Source: an uncultured Pelagibacteraceae bacterium (GTDB lineage Bacteria; Pseudomonadota; Alphaproteobacteria; Pelagibacterales; Pelagibacteraceae). From it: a stretch of DNA of 64,000 bases. Made by a program: the position numbers and the translations under genes. Under the pieces are notes generated by a model. The model was not told the origin of the DNA and made no database searches. It saw only the letters and a list, made by a program, of their open reading frames with translations. This document shows, in pieces, positions 53,008 through 61,947 of this stretch (position 1 is its first letter; the number at the start of each line of letters is the position of its first letter). The stretch is taken from the NCBI GenBank assembly GCA_902595635.1, contig CACJQT010000003.1, positions 1 through 64,000 on the forward strand, given 5' to 3'.

Positions 53008-54081
53008 TTAGACTGAACTAAGATTATCTAAAATTTTTTTTGAACACTGTTCTGTATTACTAGAGCCTTGAAGATCTTTTGTTCGACTGTTTTTATCTTT
53101 AAGAGTTAATTCAATTGATTTTACTATTCTATCAGAAGCTTCTTTTTCACCTAAGTAATCCAACATCATTGCAGCTGACCAAATTTGACCCACTGGATTT
53201 GCTATCCCTTGGCCCGCAATATCTGGCGCAGATCCATGTACAGGTTCAAATAATGATGGATACTTATTAGTTGGATTTATATTTCCAGACGGTGCAATTC
53301 CAATTGTTCCAGTACATGCCGGTCCTAGATCTGATAAAATATCACCAAAAAGGTTTGATGCGACTATCACATCAAATCGTTCAGGACTTAAAACAAATCT
53401 AGCAGCTAATATATCAATGTGATACTGATCAGTTTCCACATCAGAATAATTCTTTTTATTCTCATTAAATCTTTCGTCCCAATAAGGCATTGTAATTGAT
53501 ATTCCATTTGATTTCGTTGCACTTGTTATTTTTTTTCTTTTTCTTTTTTTAGCTAATTCAAATGCAAATTGTTGAACTCTATCTATCCCATATTTTGACA
53601 TTACTGTTTCTTGAATAACAACTTCTCTATCAGTTCCTTGATACATTCTCCCACCAACTGATGAATATTCTCCTTCAGTATTTTCTCTAACAATTATCAT
53701 GTCAATATCACCAGGTTTTTTATTAGCTAATGGAGCATTTACACCCTCAAAAAGTTTTACAGGTCTTAAATTAATAAATTGATCAAATTCTCTTCGAAAT
53801 TTTAACAATGATCCCCAAAGGGTTATGTGGTCAGGATATTTATCTGGCATACCAACTGCACCAAAGAAAATTGCATCGTGTTTAATTAATTTATCTTTCC
53901 AATCATCAGGCATCATTTTTCCATGTTTTTCATAATAATCACATGATGCAAAATCATAATCCTCTATATTTAATTTGAATTGATGTTGTTGAGAAATTTC
54001 TTTTAATATTTTTTGTGCTTCAGGTATAACTTCTTTGCCAATGCCGTCACCAGCTATAGAAGCTATAGAATATTCTTTCAT
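53008..54081 (-). CDS. Tartrate/D-malate dehydrogenase-like isocitrate/isopropylmalate dehydrogenase family protein
   Basis: 'AGDGIGKEVIPEA', 'IVRENTEGEYSSVGGR', 'NLFGDILSDLG'. Confidence 0.88.
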   Translation of the reverse strand: MKEYSIASIAGDGIGKEVIPEAQKILKEISQQHQFKLNIEDYDFASCDYYEKHGKMMPDDWKDKLIKHDAIFFGAVGMPDKYPDHITLWGSLLKFRREFDQFINLRPVKLFEGVNAPLANKKPGDIDMIIVRENTEGEYSSVGGRMYQGTDREVVIQETVMSKYGIDRVQQFAFELAKKRKRKKITSATKSNGISITMPYWDERFNENKKNYSDVETDQYHIDILAARFVLSPERFDVIVASNLFGDILSDLGPACTGTIGIAPSGNINPTNKYPSLFEPVHGSAPDIAGQGIANPVGQIWSAAMMLDYLGEKEASDRIVKSIELTLKDKNSRTKDLQGSSNTEQCSKKILDNLSSV

Positions 54082-55116
54082 CTATTTAGCGAATGTGTCG
54101 TTAAATTGCTTAGTAACTCTGACAAAAGTTGTGCACTTGCTTAATTGTTTTAAAGAGGGTGCCCCAACATATGTACAACTACTTCTTACACCACCTAAAA
54201 TATTTAAAATGGTATCATTAATTTTACCACGGTACTTAACTCTTACTGTTCTGCCTTCGCTACTTCTGTAGTCTGATAGTCCACCATAATGTTTGTTATT
54301 TGCGGTTTCAGAACTTGATCCGTAAAATTCGACATATTTAGAACCATTAGATTTTACTAATTTTCCTTTACCTTCATCATGACCTGCAAACATTCCTCCA
54401 AGCATAACAAAATCAGCTCCTCCACCAAATGCTTTAGCAACATCACCTGGACATGTGCATCCGCCATCTGCAATGATATGTGCACCTAATCCATGAGCAG
54501 CATCAGCGCATTCTATTACTGCACTTAACTGTGGATATCCAACTCCAGTTTGTATTCGTGTCGTACAAACACTACCTGGTCCAATTCCAACTTTAACAAT
54601 ATCTGCACCTGATAAAATTAATTCTTGAGTCATATCAGCAGTAACAACGTTACCTGCTATGATTGTTTTAGTTGGATATTTATCTCTAACAGATTTTAAA
54701 AATTTACTAAAATGCTCTGAGTAACCGTTTGCAACATCAATACAAATAAATTTAATGAAACTAAATTCTTTTAAAACTTTATCTAAATTTTGAAAGTCTT
54801 CTTTTTTTGTTCCAATACTTAAAGCTACATTTGGATATATTGATTTTATTTTTTTAAATTGTTTAATTTTCTTTACATCATGTTGTTTTGTTAAACATGT
54901 AATCATTCCATAATCAGATAATTTTTCAGCAACACCAAGGACGCCTACACCATCCATGTTAGCTGCCATTATAGGAATTCCAGACCATTCGTTTTTACTG
55001 TATTTAAAACGATAGGTTCTCTTTAAATTAACATCTTTTCTACTTTTAAGAGTGCTTCTTTTAGGTCTAAAAAGTACGTCGGAATAATCTAGTTTTAGCT
55101 CTTCTTCAATTCTCAC
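54082..55116 (-). CDS. guaC: GMP reductase (GTG start likely)
   Basis: '[25 protein letters not shown]', '[23 protein letters not shown]'; GTG at 55116 matches the family N-terminus. Confidence 0.9.
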   Translation of the reverse strand: MRIEEELKLDYSDVLFRPKRSTLKSRKDVNLKRTYRFKYSKNEWSGIPIMAANMDGVGVLGVAEKLSDYGMITCLTKQHDVKKIKQFKKIKSIYPNVALSIGTKKEDFQNLDKVLKEFSFIKFICIDVANGYSEHFSKFLKSVRDKYPTKTIIAGNVVTADMTQELILSGADIVKVGIGPGSVCTTRIQTGVGYPQLSAVIECADAAHGLGAHIIADGGCTCPGDVAKAFGGGADFVMLGGMFAGHDEGKGKLVKSNGSKYVEFYGSSSETANNKHYGGLSDYRSSEGRTVRVKYRGKINDTILNILGGVRSSCTYVGAPSLKQLSKCTTFVRVTKQFNDTFAK

Positions 55117-55238
55117 AAAAATGAAGATATACATCCAATGAATGATAATTCAATTTAATAATTGACCTTATTAACGTTGTATTTGAACAATTTTAAAATT
55201 ACTGATTGAATTATAAAAATATATATTAAAGTAAATAA

Positions 55239-56114
55239 ATGTTTGAAGGTTTTAAGAGCAGATACATAAAAGTTAAAAAAGGGAAAGTCTTTTGCAAAGT
55301 TAAAGGAGAAGGACCACCTTTATTATTACTCCATGGTTATCCTCAAACTCATTTAATGTGGCACAAAACAGCTCCAGAGTTATCTAAAAGTTTTACAGTG
55401 GTTGCAGCAGACCTAAGAGGTTATGGAGACAGTTTAGCTCCACCATCTGATAATAAACATTTTAATTATTCAAAAAGAGAAATGGCTAATGACATGAAAC
55501 AAATGATGGTAAAATTGGGATATCCTAAATTTTTTGTTGCAGGTCATGATAGAGGTGGAAGAGTTGCTCATAGATTAGCAAGAGACCACAGAAAAAACGT
55601 GCTTGCTCTCAGCGTTTTAGATATTTGTCCAACTTTAGATATGTACGAACTAACTACTAGAGATTTTGCAAAAGCTTACTTTCATTGGTTTTTCTTAATT
55701 CAACCAAAATGGTTACCAGAAAGAATGATAATGAGTGATCCAAGGAAATGGATGAAGTATTGCTTAGATAAATGGTCTGGCAATCATAAATTTGGAAAAG
55801 TTGAAGAGGGTTATCTAAAGTGCTTTAAGCAACCAAAAAGAATACACGGATCATGTGAGGATTATAGAGCATCTGCTACAATTGATCTTGATCATGACAG
55901 GAACGATCGTAAGAAAAAATTAAATATTCCTGTTCAAGTTTTATGGGGAAAAAATGGAGTTATAAACAAACAATTTAAACCTATTAAAATTTGGCAAAAA
56001 TATTCAAATAAAAAAGTTGTCGGAGTTGCTGTTAAATCTGGACATTTTATACCAGAGCAAAATCCCAAAGAAACAATTAAACAATTAAAAAGTTTCTTTT
56101 TAAAAAATGTTTAA
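55239..56114 (+). CDS. Alpha/beta hydrolase, haloacetate (fluoroacetate) dehalogenase-like
   Basis: 'GHDRGGR', 'VLDICPT', 'YFHWFF', 'IHGSCEDYRASATID', 'SGHFIPEQNP' match remembered haloacetate dehalogenases. Confidence 0.82.
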   Translation: MFEGFKSRYIKVKKGKVFCKVKGEGPPLLLLHGYPQTHLMWHKTAPELSKSFTVVAADLRGYGDSLAPPSDNKHFNYSKREMANDMKQMMVKLGYPKFFVAGHDRGGRVAHRLARDHRKNVLALSVLDICPTLDMYELTTRDFAKAYFHWFFLIQPKWLPERMIMSDPRKWMKYCLDKWSGNHKFGKVEEGYLKCFKQPKRIHGSCEDYRASATIDLDHDRNDRKKKLNIPVQVLWGKNGVINKQFKPIKIWQKYSNKKVVGVAVKSGHFIPEQNPKETIKQLKSFFLKNV

Positions 56115-56895
56115 AATTATTCCTAATAAAAAAAATATAGGTGCAGAATTAGTCTGCGATTTAAATAAAATTAACAATTCGTCGTTAAAAAAAATAAAAT
56201 CTGCTCTTTCAAAATATGGGATGATTTATTTTAGAAACCAAAAATTAAGCTCTGATCATTATGTAAAATTTGCAAAAAAATTTGGAAAACTTGCAAACTA
56301 TCCAAGACTTAAAGGATTGAATAAAAAATATCCTCAAATAACTGTTGTTCAAAGAAAATCTACTGATAAAGGACCTAGTTTTGGGGAGCAATTTCATACT
56401 GATTCAATTTATACTAAAAAGCCACCTAGATTTACTATGTTACTATCTAAGTTAGTTCCAAAAAAAGGGCAGGCAAACACTGATTTCTGTTCTCAATATT
56501 TAGCTTATGAAAAATTACCAGCTAGTTTCAAAAGAAAGTTTAAAAATGAAAAATGTATATTTTCATCAGAAGGACCTATTTCTGTAACTAGATTGGAAAG
56601 AGAGAAAGAAAAGGGGAAAAAAACGAAAGAACTTATCTCAAAGCATAAATTAATAAAAAAAATAAATAGTAAATATACTTTATATTGTAGTCCAGGACAC
56701 TTTATACGTTTTAATAATAGTAAAATTGACAAAAAATTTAAAACTTATTTATTTAAACACCAATTAAAAAAAAGTTTTCAATATTCTTTAGAGTGGGAAA
56801 AGAACCAATTAGCCATTTGGGATAATAGATCTATGCTTCATCAAGCTACAGCTTTTAAAGGTAATAGAATTATGCATAGAATTACTGTCCAATAA
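56107..56895 (+). CDS. TauD/TfdA-family 2-oxoglutarate dioxygenase
   Basis: 'FGEQFHTDSIY' HxD motif, 'AIWDNRSMLHQAT' distal His. Confidence 0.87.
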   Translation: MFKIIPNKKNIGAELVCDLNKINNSSLKKIKSALSKYGMIYFRNQKLSSDHYVKFAKKFGKLANYPRLKGLNKKYPQITVVQRKSTDKGPSFGEQFHTDSIYTKKPPRFTMLLSKLVPKKGQANTDFCSQYLAYEKLPASFKRKFKNEKCIFSSEGPISVTRLEREKEKGKKTKELISKHKLIKKINSKYTLYCSPGHFIRFNNSKIDKKFKTYLFKHQLKKSFQYSLEWEKNQLAIWDNRSMLHQATAFKGNRIMHRITVQ

Positions 56896-57818
56896 TGTTT
56901 CAGGTATTTCTAGGTTTAACTCCATTTATAGGTATTACTCTTATTGGTTATCTTTTAGGATATATTAAAATATTTGATTTACAGAAGGCTAGAATATTTA
57001 ATTTATTTTCATTTTATATAGCGGTACCAGCTTTAATCATAAAACTTGTTGCACAAAGTGATGTTGGTGAAATAGATGTGTCTCAAATTTCATCATATTT
57101 TTTAATGCAATTAACCAGTGGAATATTTGCTTTCTTATTAACAAAAAATACTTTCAAAAGATCAATACAAGAATCTATCATTTGGGCTCTAACAGTTGCT
57201 TTATCCAATCACGTAATATTAGTTTTACCTATTGCAGAAATATTTTTTGCAGGAAGTACGATAACTCAAATATCAGGTATTATTTTAATGGATAGTGTAG
57301 TTTTATTATCCATAGTTAGTTTCTTTTTAGAGCTTACTGTGAAAAAAAGAATTAAATTATTTCAGTTTCTAAGAAATCTAATATTAAATCCTATGATATT
57401 AGCAATCTTAATTGGATTGATAATAAGAATTTTAAAGATAAATATAGACGAAACCCCATTTGAGTATATTCTTCAAAGACTAGCAGCATGCGTGATGCCA
57501 GTTGGGCTATTTGCAATTGGTATTATTCTATCTTTTTACTCAAAAAAAGTTTTCAATAAATTAACAATTACTATTTCAATATTAAAACTTATTATATCAC
57601 CACTGATTTTGCTAATTTTAGGGTACACATTCTTTAGCTTGTCAAATCCAATTAATTTTGCTGGAGCTTTGTTGGTTAGTGTTGGCCCATGTGGAGCTAC
57701 CTCAATTGTTATGTGTTCTGCATATAATGTAAGTCCAGAAAATATTATTAAGGCAATATTTATTTCAACATTTGCTTCAATATTTACCTTTTTATTTACA
57801 ATAAATTTATTAAATTAA
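56895..57818 (+). CDS. AEC family transporter
   Basis: About 10 TM helices, auxin-efflux-carrier-like organisation. Confidence 0.82.
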   Translation: MFQVFLGLTPFIGITLIGYLLGYIKIFDLQKARIFNLFSFYIAVPALIIKLVAQSDVGEIDVSQISSYFLMQLTSGIFAFLLTKNTFKRSIQESIIWALTVALSNHVILVLPIAEIFFAGSTITQISGIILMDSVVLLSIVSFFLELTVKKRIKLFQFLRNLILNPMILAILIGLIIRILKINIDETPFEYILQRLAACVMPVGLFAIGIILSFYSKKVFNKLTITISILKLIISPLILLILGYTFFSLSNPINFAGALLVSVGPCGATSIVMCSAYNVSPENIIKAIFISTFASIFTFLFTINLLN

Positions 57819-57824
57819 ATAATT

Positions 57825-58274
57825 ATGTTTAAAAAAATATTTAGCATTCTTTTCATTTTTCTTTTTTTATCATCGATCTCGATAGCCAAAGATAAAATAG
57901 ATGAAACTATTGACAAAACTACTGATTTTTTAAAATCTATAACTAAGAAAAGTTTGAATAAGTCTCAAACGGCAGAATTTTTAAATAATTATGCAATAAC
58001 TCTTGAAGATGAGAGAAATCAAGGTGTTGTAACATATATATTTGATGAAAAAAATTACAAAAGATACCAAGATGGAAAAGTTATTTCAGAAGATGGATGG
58101 AGATTTACAAACTTAGGCAAGTTAAGAGTGTTTTCAGGAGACATCAAATTAACATGGAAATTTAAACTTGATAAGCAAAACGTAATAGTAATTAAGACTA
58201 AATTCCAACCACTTGGAAAAGAATATCCTTTTACCTATCAATTAAAAGATAAGTTCTTTGAACAATTAAATTAA
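57825..58274 (+). CDS. Hypothetical secreted protein
   Basis: Signal peptide 'MFKKIFSILFIFLFLSSISIAK'. Confidence 0.7.
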   Translation: MFKKIFSILFIFLFLSSISIAKDKIDETIDKTTDFLKSITKKSLNKSQTAEFLNNYAITLEDERNQGVVTYIFDEKNYKRYQDGKVISEDGWRFTNLGKLRVFSGDIKLTWKFKLDKQNVIVIKTKFQPLGKEYPFTYQLKDKFFEQLN

Positions 58275-58388
58275 ATGTCAAAAAGATATAGTGGAAAATC
58301 ATTTAAAGACTCTAGTGTGATGAAAAAAGCTAAACTTTCTCTAAAAGAAAAACGAAAAATTAAAAAAGATAAGAAAAAGAACAAGTGA
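58275..58388 (+). CDS. Small Lys-rich ORF (37 aa), not in ORF track
   Basis: MSKRYSGKSFKDSSVMKKAKLSLKEKRKIKKDKKKNK; ATG immediately follows upstream stop. Confidence 0.45.
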   Translation: MSKRYSGKSFKDSSVMKKAKLSLKEKRKIKKDKKKNK

Positions 58389-58439
58389 AATCTTGTTTGC
58401 ATCAAAAAATAAAAGTAGTATAAACCAACAATTATTTAA

Positions 58440-58516
58440 GGCGGGGTAGCTCAGTTGGTTAGAGCGCGGGACTCATAAGCCCGAGGTCAGTGGTTCGATC
58501 CCACTTCCCGCTACCA
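58440..58516 (+). tRNA. tRNA-Met (anticodon CAT)
   Basis: Cloverleaf with GCTC/GAGC D-stem, CTCATAA loop, GTTCGATC T-loop, encoded CCA end. Confidence 0.93.
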
Positions 58517-59044
58517 TCAGTGACCAGGAAAATCTAATAAATTTTCAACTTTATATCCTTTTTTTAGCAAACTATCAGTTCCACCTAAATCAAAAAGATT
58601 AATTACAAATATAAATCCAGCTACATTACTTTCTGAAATTTCAATTAATTTAGCCGCAGCTTCTGCTGTGCCTCCAGTTGCTATTAAATCATCAATAATT
58701 AATACATTATCGTTCTTGTCAAAAGAGTCTTTATGAACCTCAATAGTAGCTGTTCCATATTCCAATTCAAAATCAATAGAATGAACTTCTGCAGGGAGCT
58801 TATTTTTTTTTCTGAGCATTATAAATGGTTTATCCAAAATATATGAAATAGCTGAAGCAAAAACAAAACCTCTTGATTCAACAGCAGCTATTTTATCAAA
58901 TTTAAATTTTTTTGATCTTTCAACAATTTGGTTAATACATTCTTTGAATGCCTTTTCATTTTTAATAAGTGTTGTGATGTCTCTAAATAAAATTCCCTTT
59001 TTAGGATAGTCTTGAATTGATCTAATATGTTCTTTTAAATCCAT
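58517..59044 (-). CDS. apt: Adenine phosphoribosyltransferase
   Basis: 'VLIIDDLIATGGTAEAA', 'AVESRGFVFASAI'. Confidence 0.95.
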   Translation of the reverse strand: MDLKEHIRSIQDYPKKGILFRDITTLIKNEKAFKECINQIVERSKKFKFDKIAAVESRGFVFASAISYILDKPFIMLRKKNKLPAEVHSIDFELEYGTATIEVHKDSFDKNDNVLIIDDLIATGGTAEAAAKLIEISESNVAGFIFVINLFDLGGTDSLLKKGYKVENLLDFPGH

Positions 59045-59072
59045 AAAACTTAAATATAATCTAAATAAATAT

Positions 59073-59945
59073 ATGGCAAATAATAAATTAGCAATTATTG
59101 GTGGAAGTGGACTATATGATGTTGAAGAATTTAAAGATAGAGAAACATTAGATTTAAATACCCCATGGGGAAAACCCTCAGATCTAATTTTAAAGGCAAA
59201 CTACAATAATAAAGAAATTTATTTTCTACCAAGACATGGAAAAGGTCATTTTATTTCTCCATCAAAAATAAATTTTAGAGCAAATATTGATGCACTTAAA
59301 CAACTTGGTATTACTGACATAGTCTCCGTTTCAGCTGTTGGATCTCTAAAAGAAGATTTACCTCCAGGTAAATTTGTAATTGTTGATCAGTTTATCGATA
59401 GGACTTTTGCTCGGAATAAAACCTTTTTTGATGACGAGATTGTTGCACATGTATCAATGGCACATCCAACTTCAAGTGGGCTAATGAATGCTTGCGAAGA
59501 TGCGATTAAAAAAGAAAATATACCTTATCAAAGAGGTGGAACTTACGTTGTAATGGAAGGTCCACAATTTTCTACATTAGCAGAGTCAAACCTCTATAGA
59601 TCATGGAAAGCAGATGTTATTGGAATGACAAATATGCCAGAAGCTAAGCTAGCAAGAGAAGCAGAAATTAGATATGCTTCAGTTTCTATGGTAACAGATT
59701 ATGATTGCTGGCATCCAGATCACGAGAACGTTGATGTTCAACAAGTTATAAAAGTACTCTTAAATAATGCCGCGAAGGCAAAAAATATGATTAAAAACTT
59801 AATAGAGAACTTTGAAAATCACATTGATCCTAATGATCCAACTAATAATTGCTTAGATGTGGCAATAATTACAGCTCCAGAAAAAAGAACACAAAAAACT
59901 AAAGATAAATTAAAAACAGTAGCAGGAAGGGTTTTAAATATATGA
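59073..59945 (+). CDS. mtnP: S-methyl-5'-thioadenosine phosphorylase
   Basis: 'AIIGGSGLYD', 'RHGKGHFISPSKINFRANIDALK', 'GPQFSTLAESNLYR'. Confidence 0.95.
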   Translation: MANNKLAIIGGSGLYDVEEFKDRETLDLNTPWGKPSDLILKANYNNKEIYFLPRHGKGHFISPSKINFRANIDALKQLGITDIVSVSAVGSLKEDLPPGKFVIVDQFIDRTFARNKTFFDDEIVAHVSMAHPTSSGLMNACEDAIKKENIPYQRGGTYVVMEGPQFSTLAESNLYRSWKADVIGMTNMPEAKLAREAEIRYASVSMVTDYDCWHPDHENVDVQQVIKVLLNNAAKAKNMIKNLIENFENHIDPNDPTNNCLDVAIITAPEKRTQKTKDKLKTVAGRVLNI

Positions 59946-60871
59946 AGAAACTATTTTTAATTGTACTATTTTTTATTATTTCTACTTACGCTTATGCTAA
60001 CGGTAAAATTTTAAAAAGTGGATTTATTACAAAAACAGCTTCAGTAGAAGAGGGTATGAAAGTTAATGACCCAAAAAATAAGATTATAATTATTTACAAT
60101 CATGGACAAAACAGAAATGACAAAGCAATAAAGAAAGAATGTATTTGGATAAATCAGATAATGAACCAAGCTTCACTAGTAGATGAGGAAATTAATGGTA
60201 AGAAAATTATGGTTTATAACTTTTGCTCCAATGATTTTGCAGGAGATATGTCACTTGAAAAAGGTTGGAATTTTAAAACTACTTATGAGGGCAAACATAA
60301 GTTAGACAAAAGGATTGAAAAAAATTTAGAGTTAGTAGAAAAATTTGTAGAAATAGGTGTGCCTAGAAAACAGATTATAATATCAGGCCACTCTTGCGGT
60401 GGTCTATTAACTTTGATGTTATTAGCTGCTCATCCTGATAAAGTAGGTGGAGGTATATCGTACATGCAGGCTTGTTTTGGCAAACTATCCTCTAAATACA
60501 AAGTTAAAAAAGTTGGCCCTGTTGAAGCCATAGCTAAATATACAAAAAAAAGACCTGGAGGAGCTGAACTTAGACAAAGACAGATTGATAACATTAAAAA
60601 GTTAAATAAAGTTCCAGTTCTAGCATTTACACATCCAAAAGATAAGTATGAAGGACTATTATCTGATTGGTTAGAGGAAGTTCCTGGTGTTAAAAGAATT
60701 ATCATTTCAGAAGATTTTAAAATAAATGGAAAAACTTGTGTAATGAAAGGAAAAGATTGGGAAGAAAAGCTTTCAGAAAGAAAAAGCGGAGGTCATGAAA
60801 TGAATATGGGGATTTGTTTTCAGTATTATAATCCTACAATTAAAGATTACATAGCTTCAAGAATAAAATAA
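59942..60871 (+). CDS. Secreted alpha/beta-hydrolase-fold protein
   Basis: Signal peptide; nucleophile elbow 'SGHSCGG'; overlaps mtnP and mtnA ends. Confidence 0.78.
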   Translation: MKKLFLIVLFFIISTYAYANGKILKSGFITKTASVEEGMKVNDPKNKIIIIYNHGQNRNDKAIKKECIWINQIMNQASLVDEEINGKKIMVYNFCSNDFAGDMSLEKGWNFKTTYEGKHKLDKRIEKNLELVEKFVEIGVPRKQIIISGHSCGGLLTLMLLAAHPDKVGGGISYMQACFGKLSSKYKVKKVGPVEAIAKYTKKRPGGAELRQRQIDNIKKLNKVPVLAFTHPKDKYEGLLSDWLEEVPGVKRIIISEDFKINGKTCVMKGKDWEEKLSERKSGGHEMNMGICFQYYNPTIKDYIASRIK

Positions 60872-61947
60872 TGAAAATTAATGGCCTTGAATATAAAACA
60901 ATTTGGTTTGATGAAGAAAAACAAGTTGTAAAAATAATAGATCAAACGAAGCTACCACATAAATTTATAATAAAAGAATTAAGTTCAGTTAAAGACGCTA
61001 TAAATGCTATCAAAACAATGGAAGTTCGAGGTGCTCCATTAATCGGAGGCACAGCTGCATTTGGATTAGTTCTAGCTATAAAAGAAAACAACAGTTTAGA
61101 TTTTATAAAAAAAAGTTCGAAAGAATTAGTTGCTTCTAGACCGACGGCTATAAATCTTCAGTGGGCAGTTCATAGAATGAATAACAAGTTGTCATTTGTT
61201 GAACCTGGAGATTTATTTAATGTTGCACTCAATGAAGCTAAAGAAATTTGTAAAGAAGATGAGGAATTTTGTGAAAGTATTGGTAAAAATGGATTAAATA
61301 TTATTAAGGAAATATATAATAAAAAAAAAGATACCGTAAATATTCTCACACATTGTAATGCGGGTTGGTTAGCTACAATAGATTGGGGAACGGCAACTTC
61401 TCCTATTTATCATGCACATAAAAAAGGAATACCAATACATGTTTGGGTAGATGAAACTAGACCAAGAAATCAAGGAGCAAACCTTACATCCTATGAGCTT
61501 AATGAAGAAGAAATTCCAAATACAATTATAGCAGATAATACCGGTGGAATATTAATGCAGAGAGGACAGGTCGATATGTGTATTGTTGGGACAGATAGAA
61601 CATTATCTAACGGAGATGTGTGCAATAAAATTGGTACGTATTTAAAAGCTCTTGCAGCTCATGATAATAAGGTACCTTTTTATGTTGCTTTACCAAGTTC
61701 AACGATAGATTGGAATTTAAAAAACTCTAAAGATATTCCAATAGAAGAAAGAGATCCAAAAGAACTCTCTCATGTGGATGGAATTAACAAAGATAATAAA
61801 GTTGATAAAGTTTTAATATATCCTGAAAAAAGTAAATCATTAAATTTAGCTTTTGATGTAACACCTGCTAAATATGTTACTGCATTAATAACAGAAAAGG
61901 GAGTCTGTGATGCCTCTTCTGAGGGCTTAAAAAAGTTATTTAATTAA
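60871..61947 (+). CDS. mtnA: S-methyl-5-thioribose-1-phosphate isomerase
   Basis: 'TMEVRGAPLIGGTAAFGL', 'ILTHCNAGWLAT', 'VDETRPRNQGANLT', 'GTDRTLSNGDVCNKIGT'. Confidence 0.96.
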   Translation: MKINGLEYKTIWFDEEKQVVKIIDQTKLPHKFIIKELSSVKDAINAIKTMEVRGAPLIGGTAAFGLVLAIKENNSLDFIKKSSKELVASRPTAINLQWAVHRMNNKLSFVEPGDLFNVALNEAKEICKEDEEFCESIGKNGLNIIKEIYNKKKDTVNILTHCNAGWLATIDWGTATSPIYHAHKKGIPIHVWVDETRPRNQGANLTSYELNEEEIPNTIIADNTGGILMQRGQVDMCIVGTDRTLSNGDVCNKIGTYLKALAAHDNKVPFYVALPSSTIDWNLKNSKDIPIEERDPKELSHVDGINKDNKVDKVLIYPEKSKSLNLAFDVTPAKYVTALITEKGVCDASSEGLKKLFN

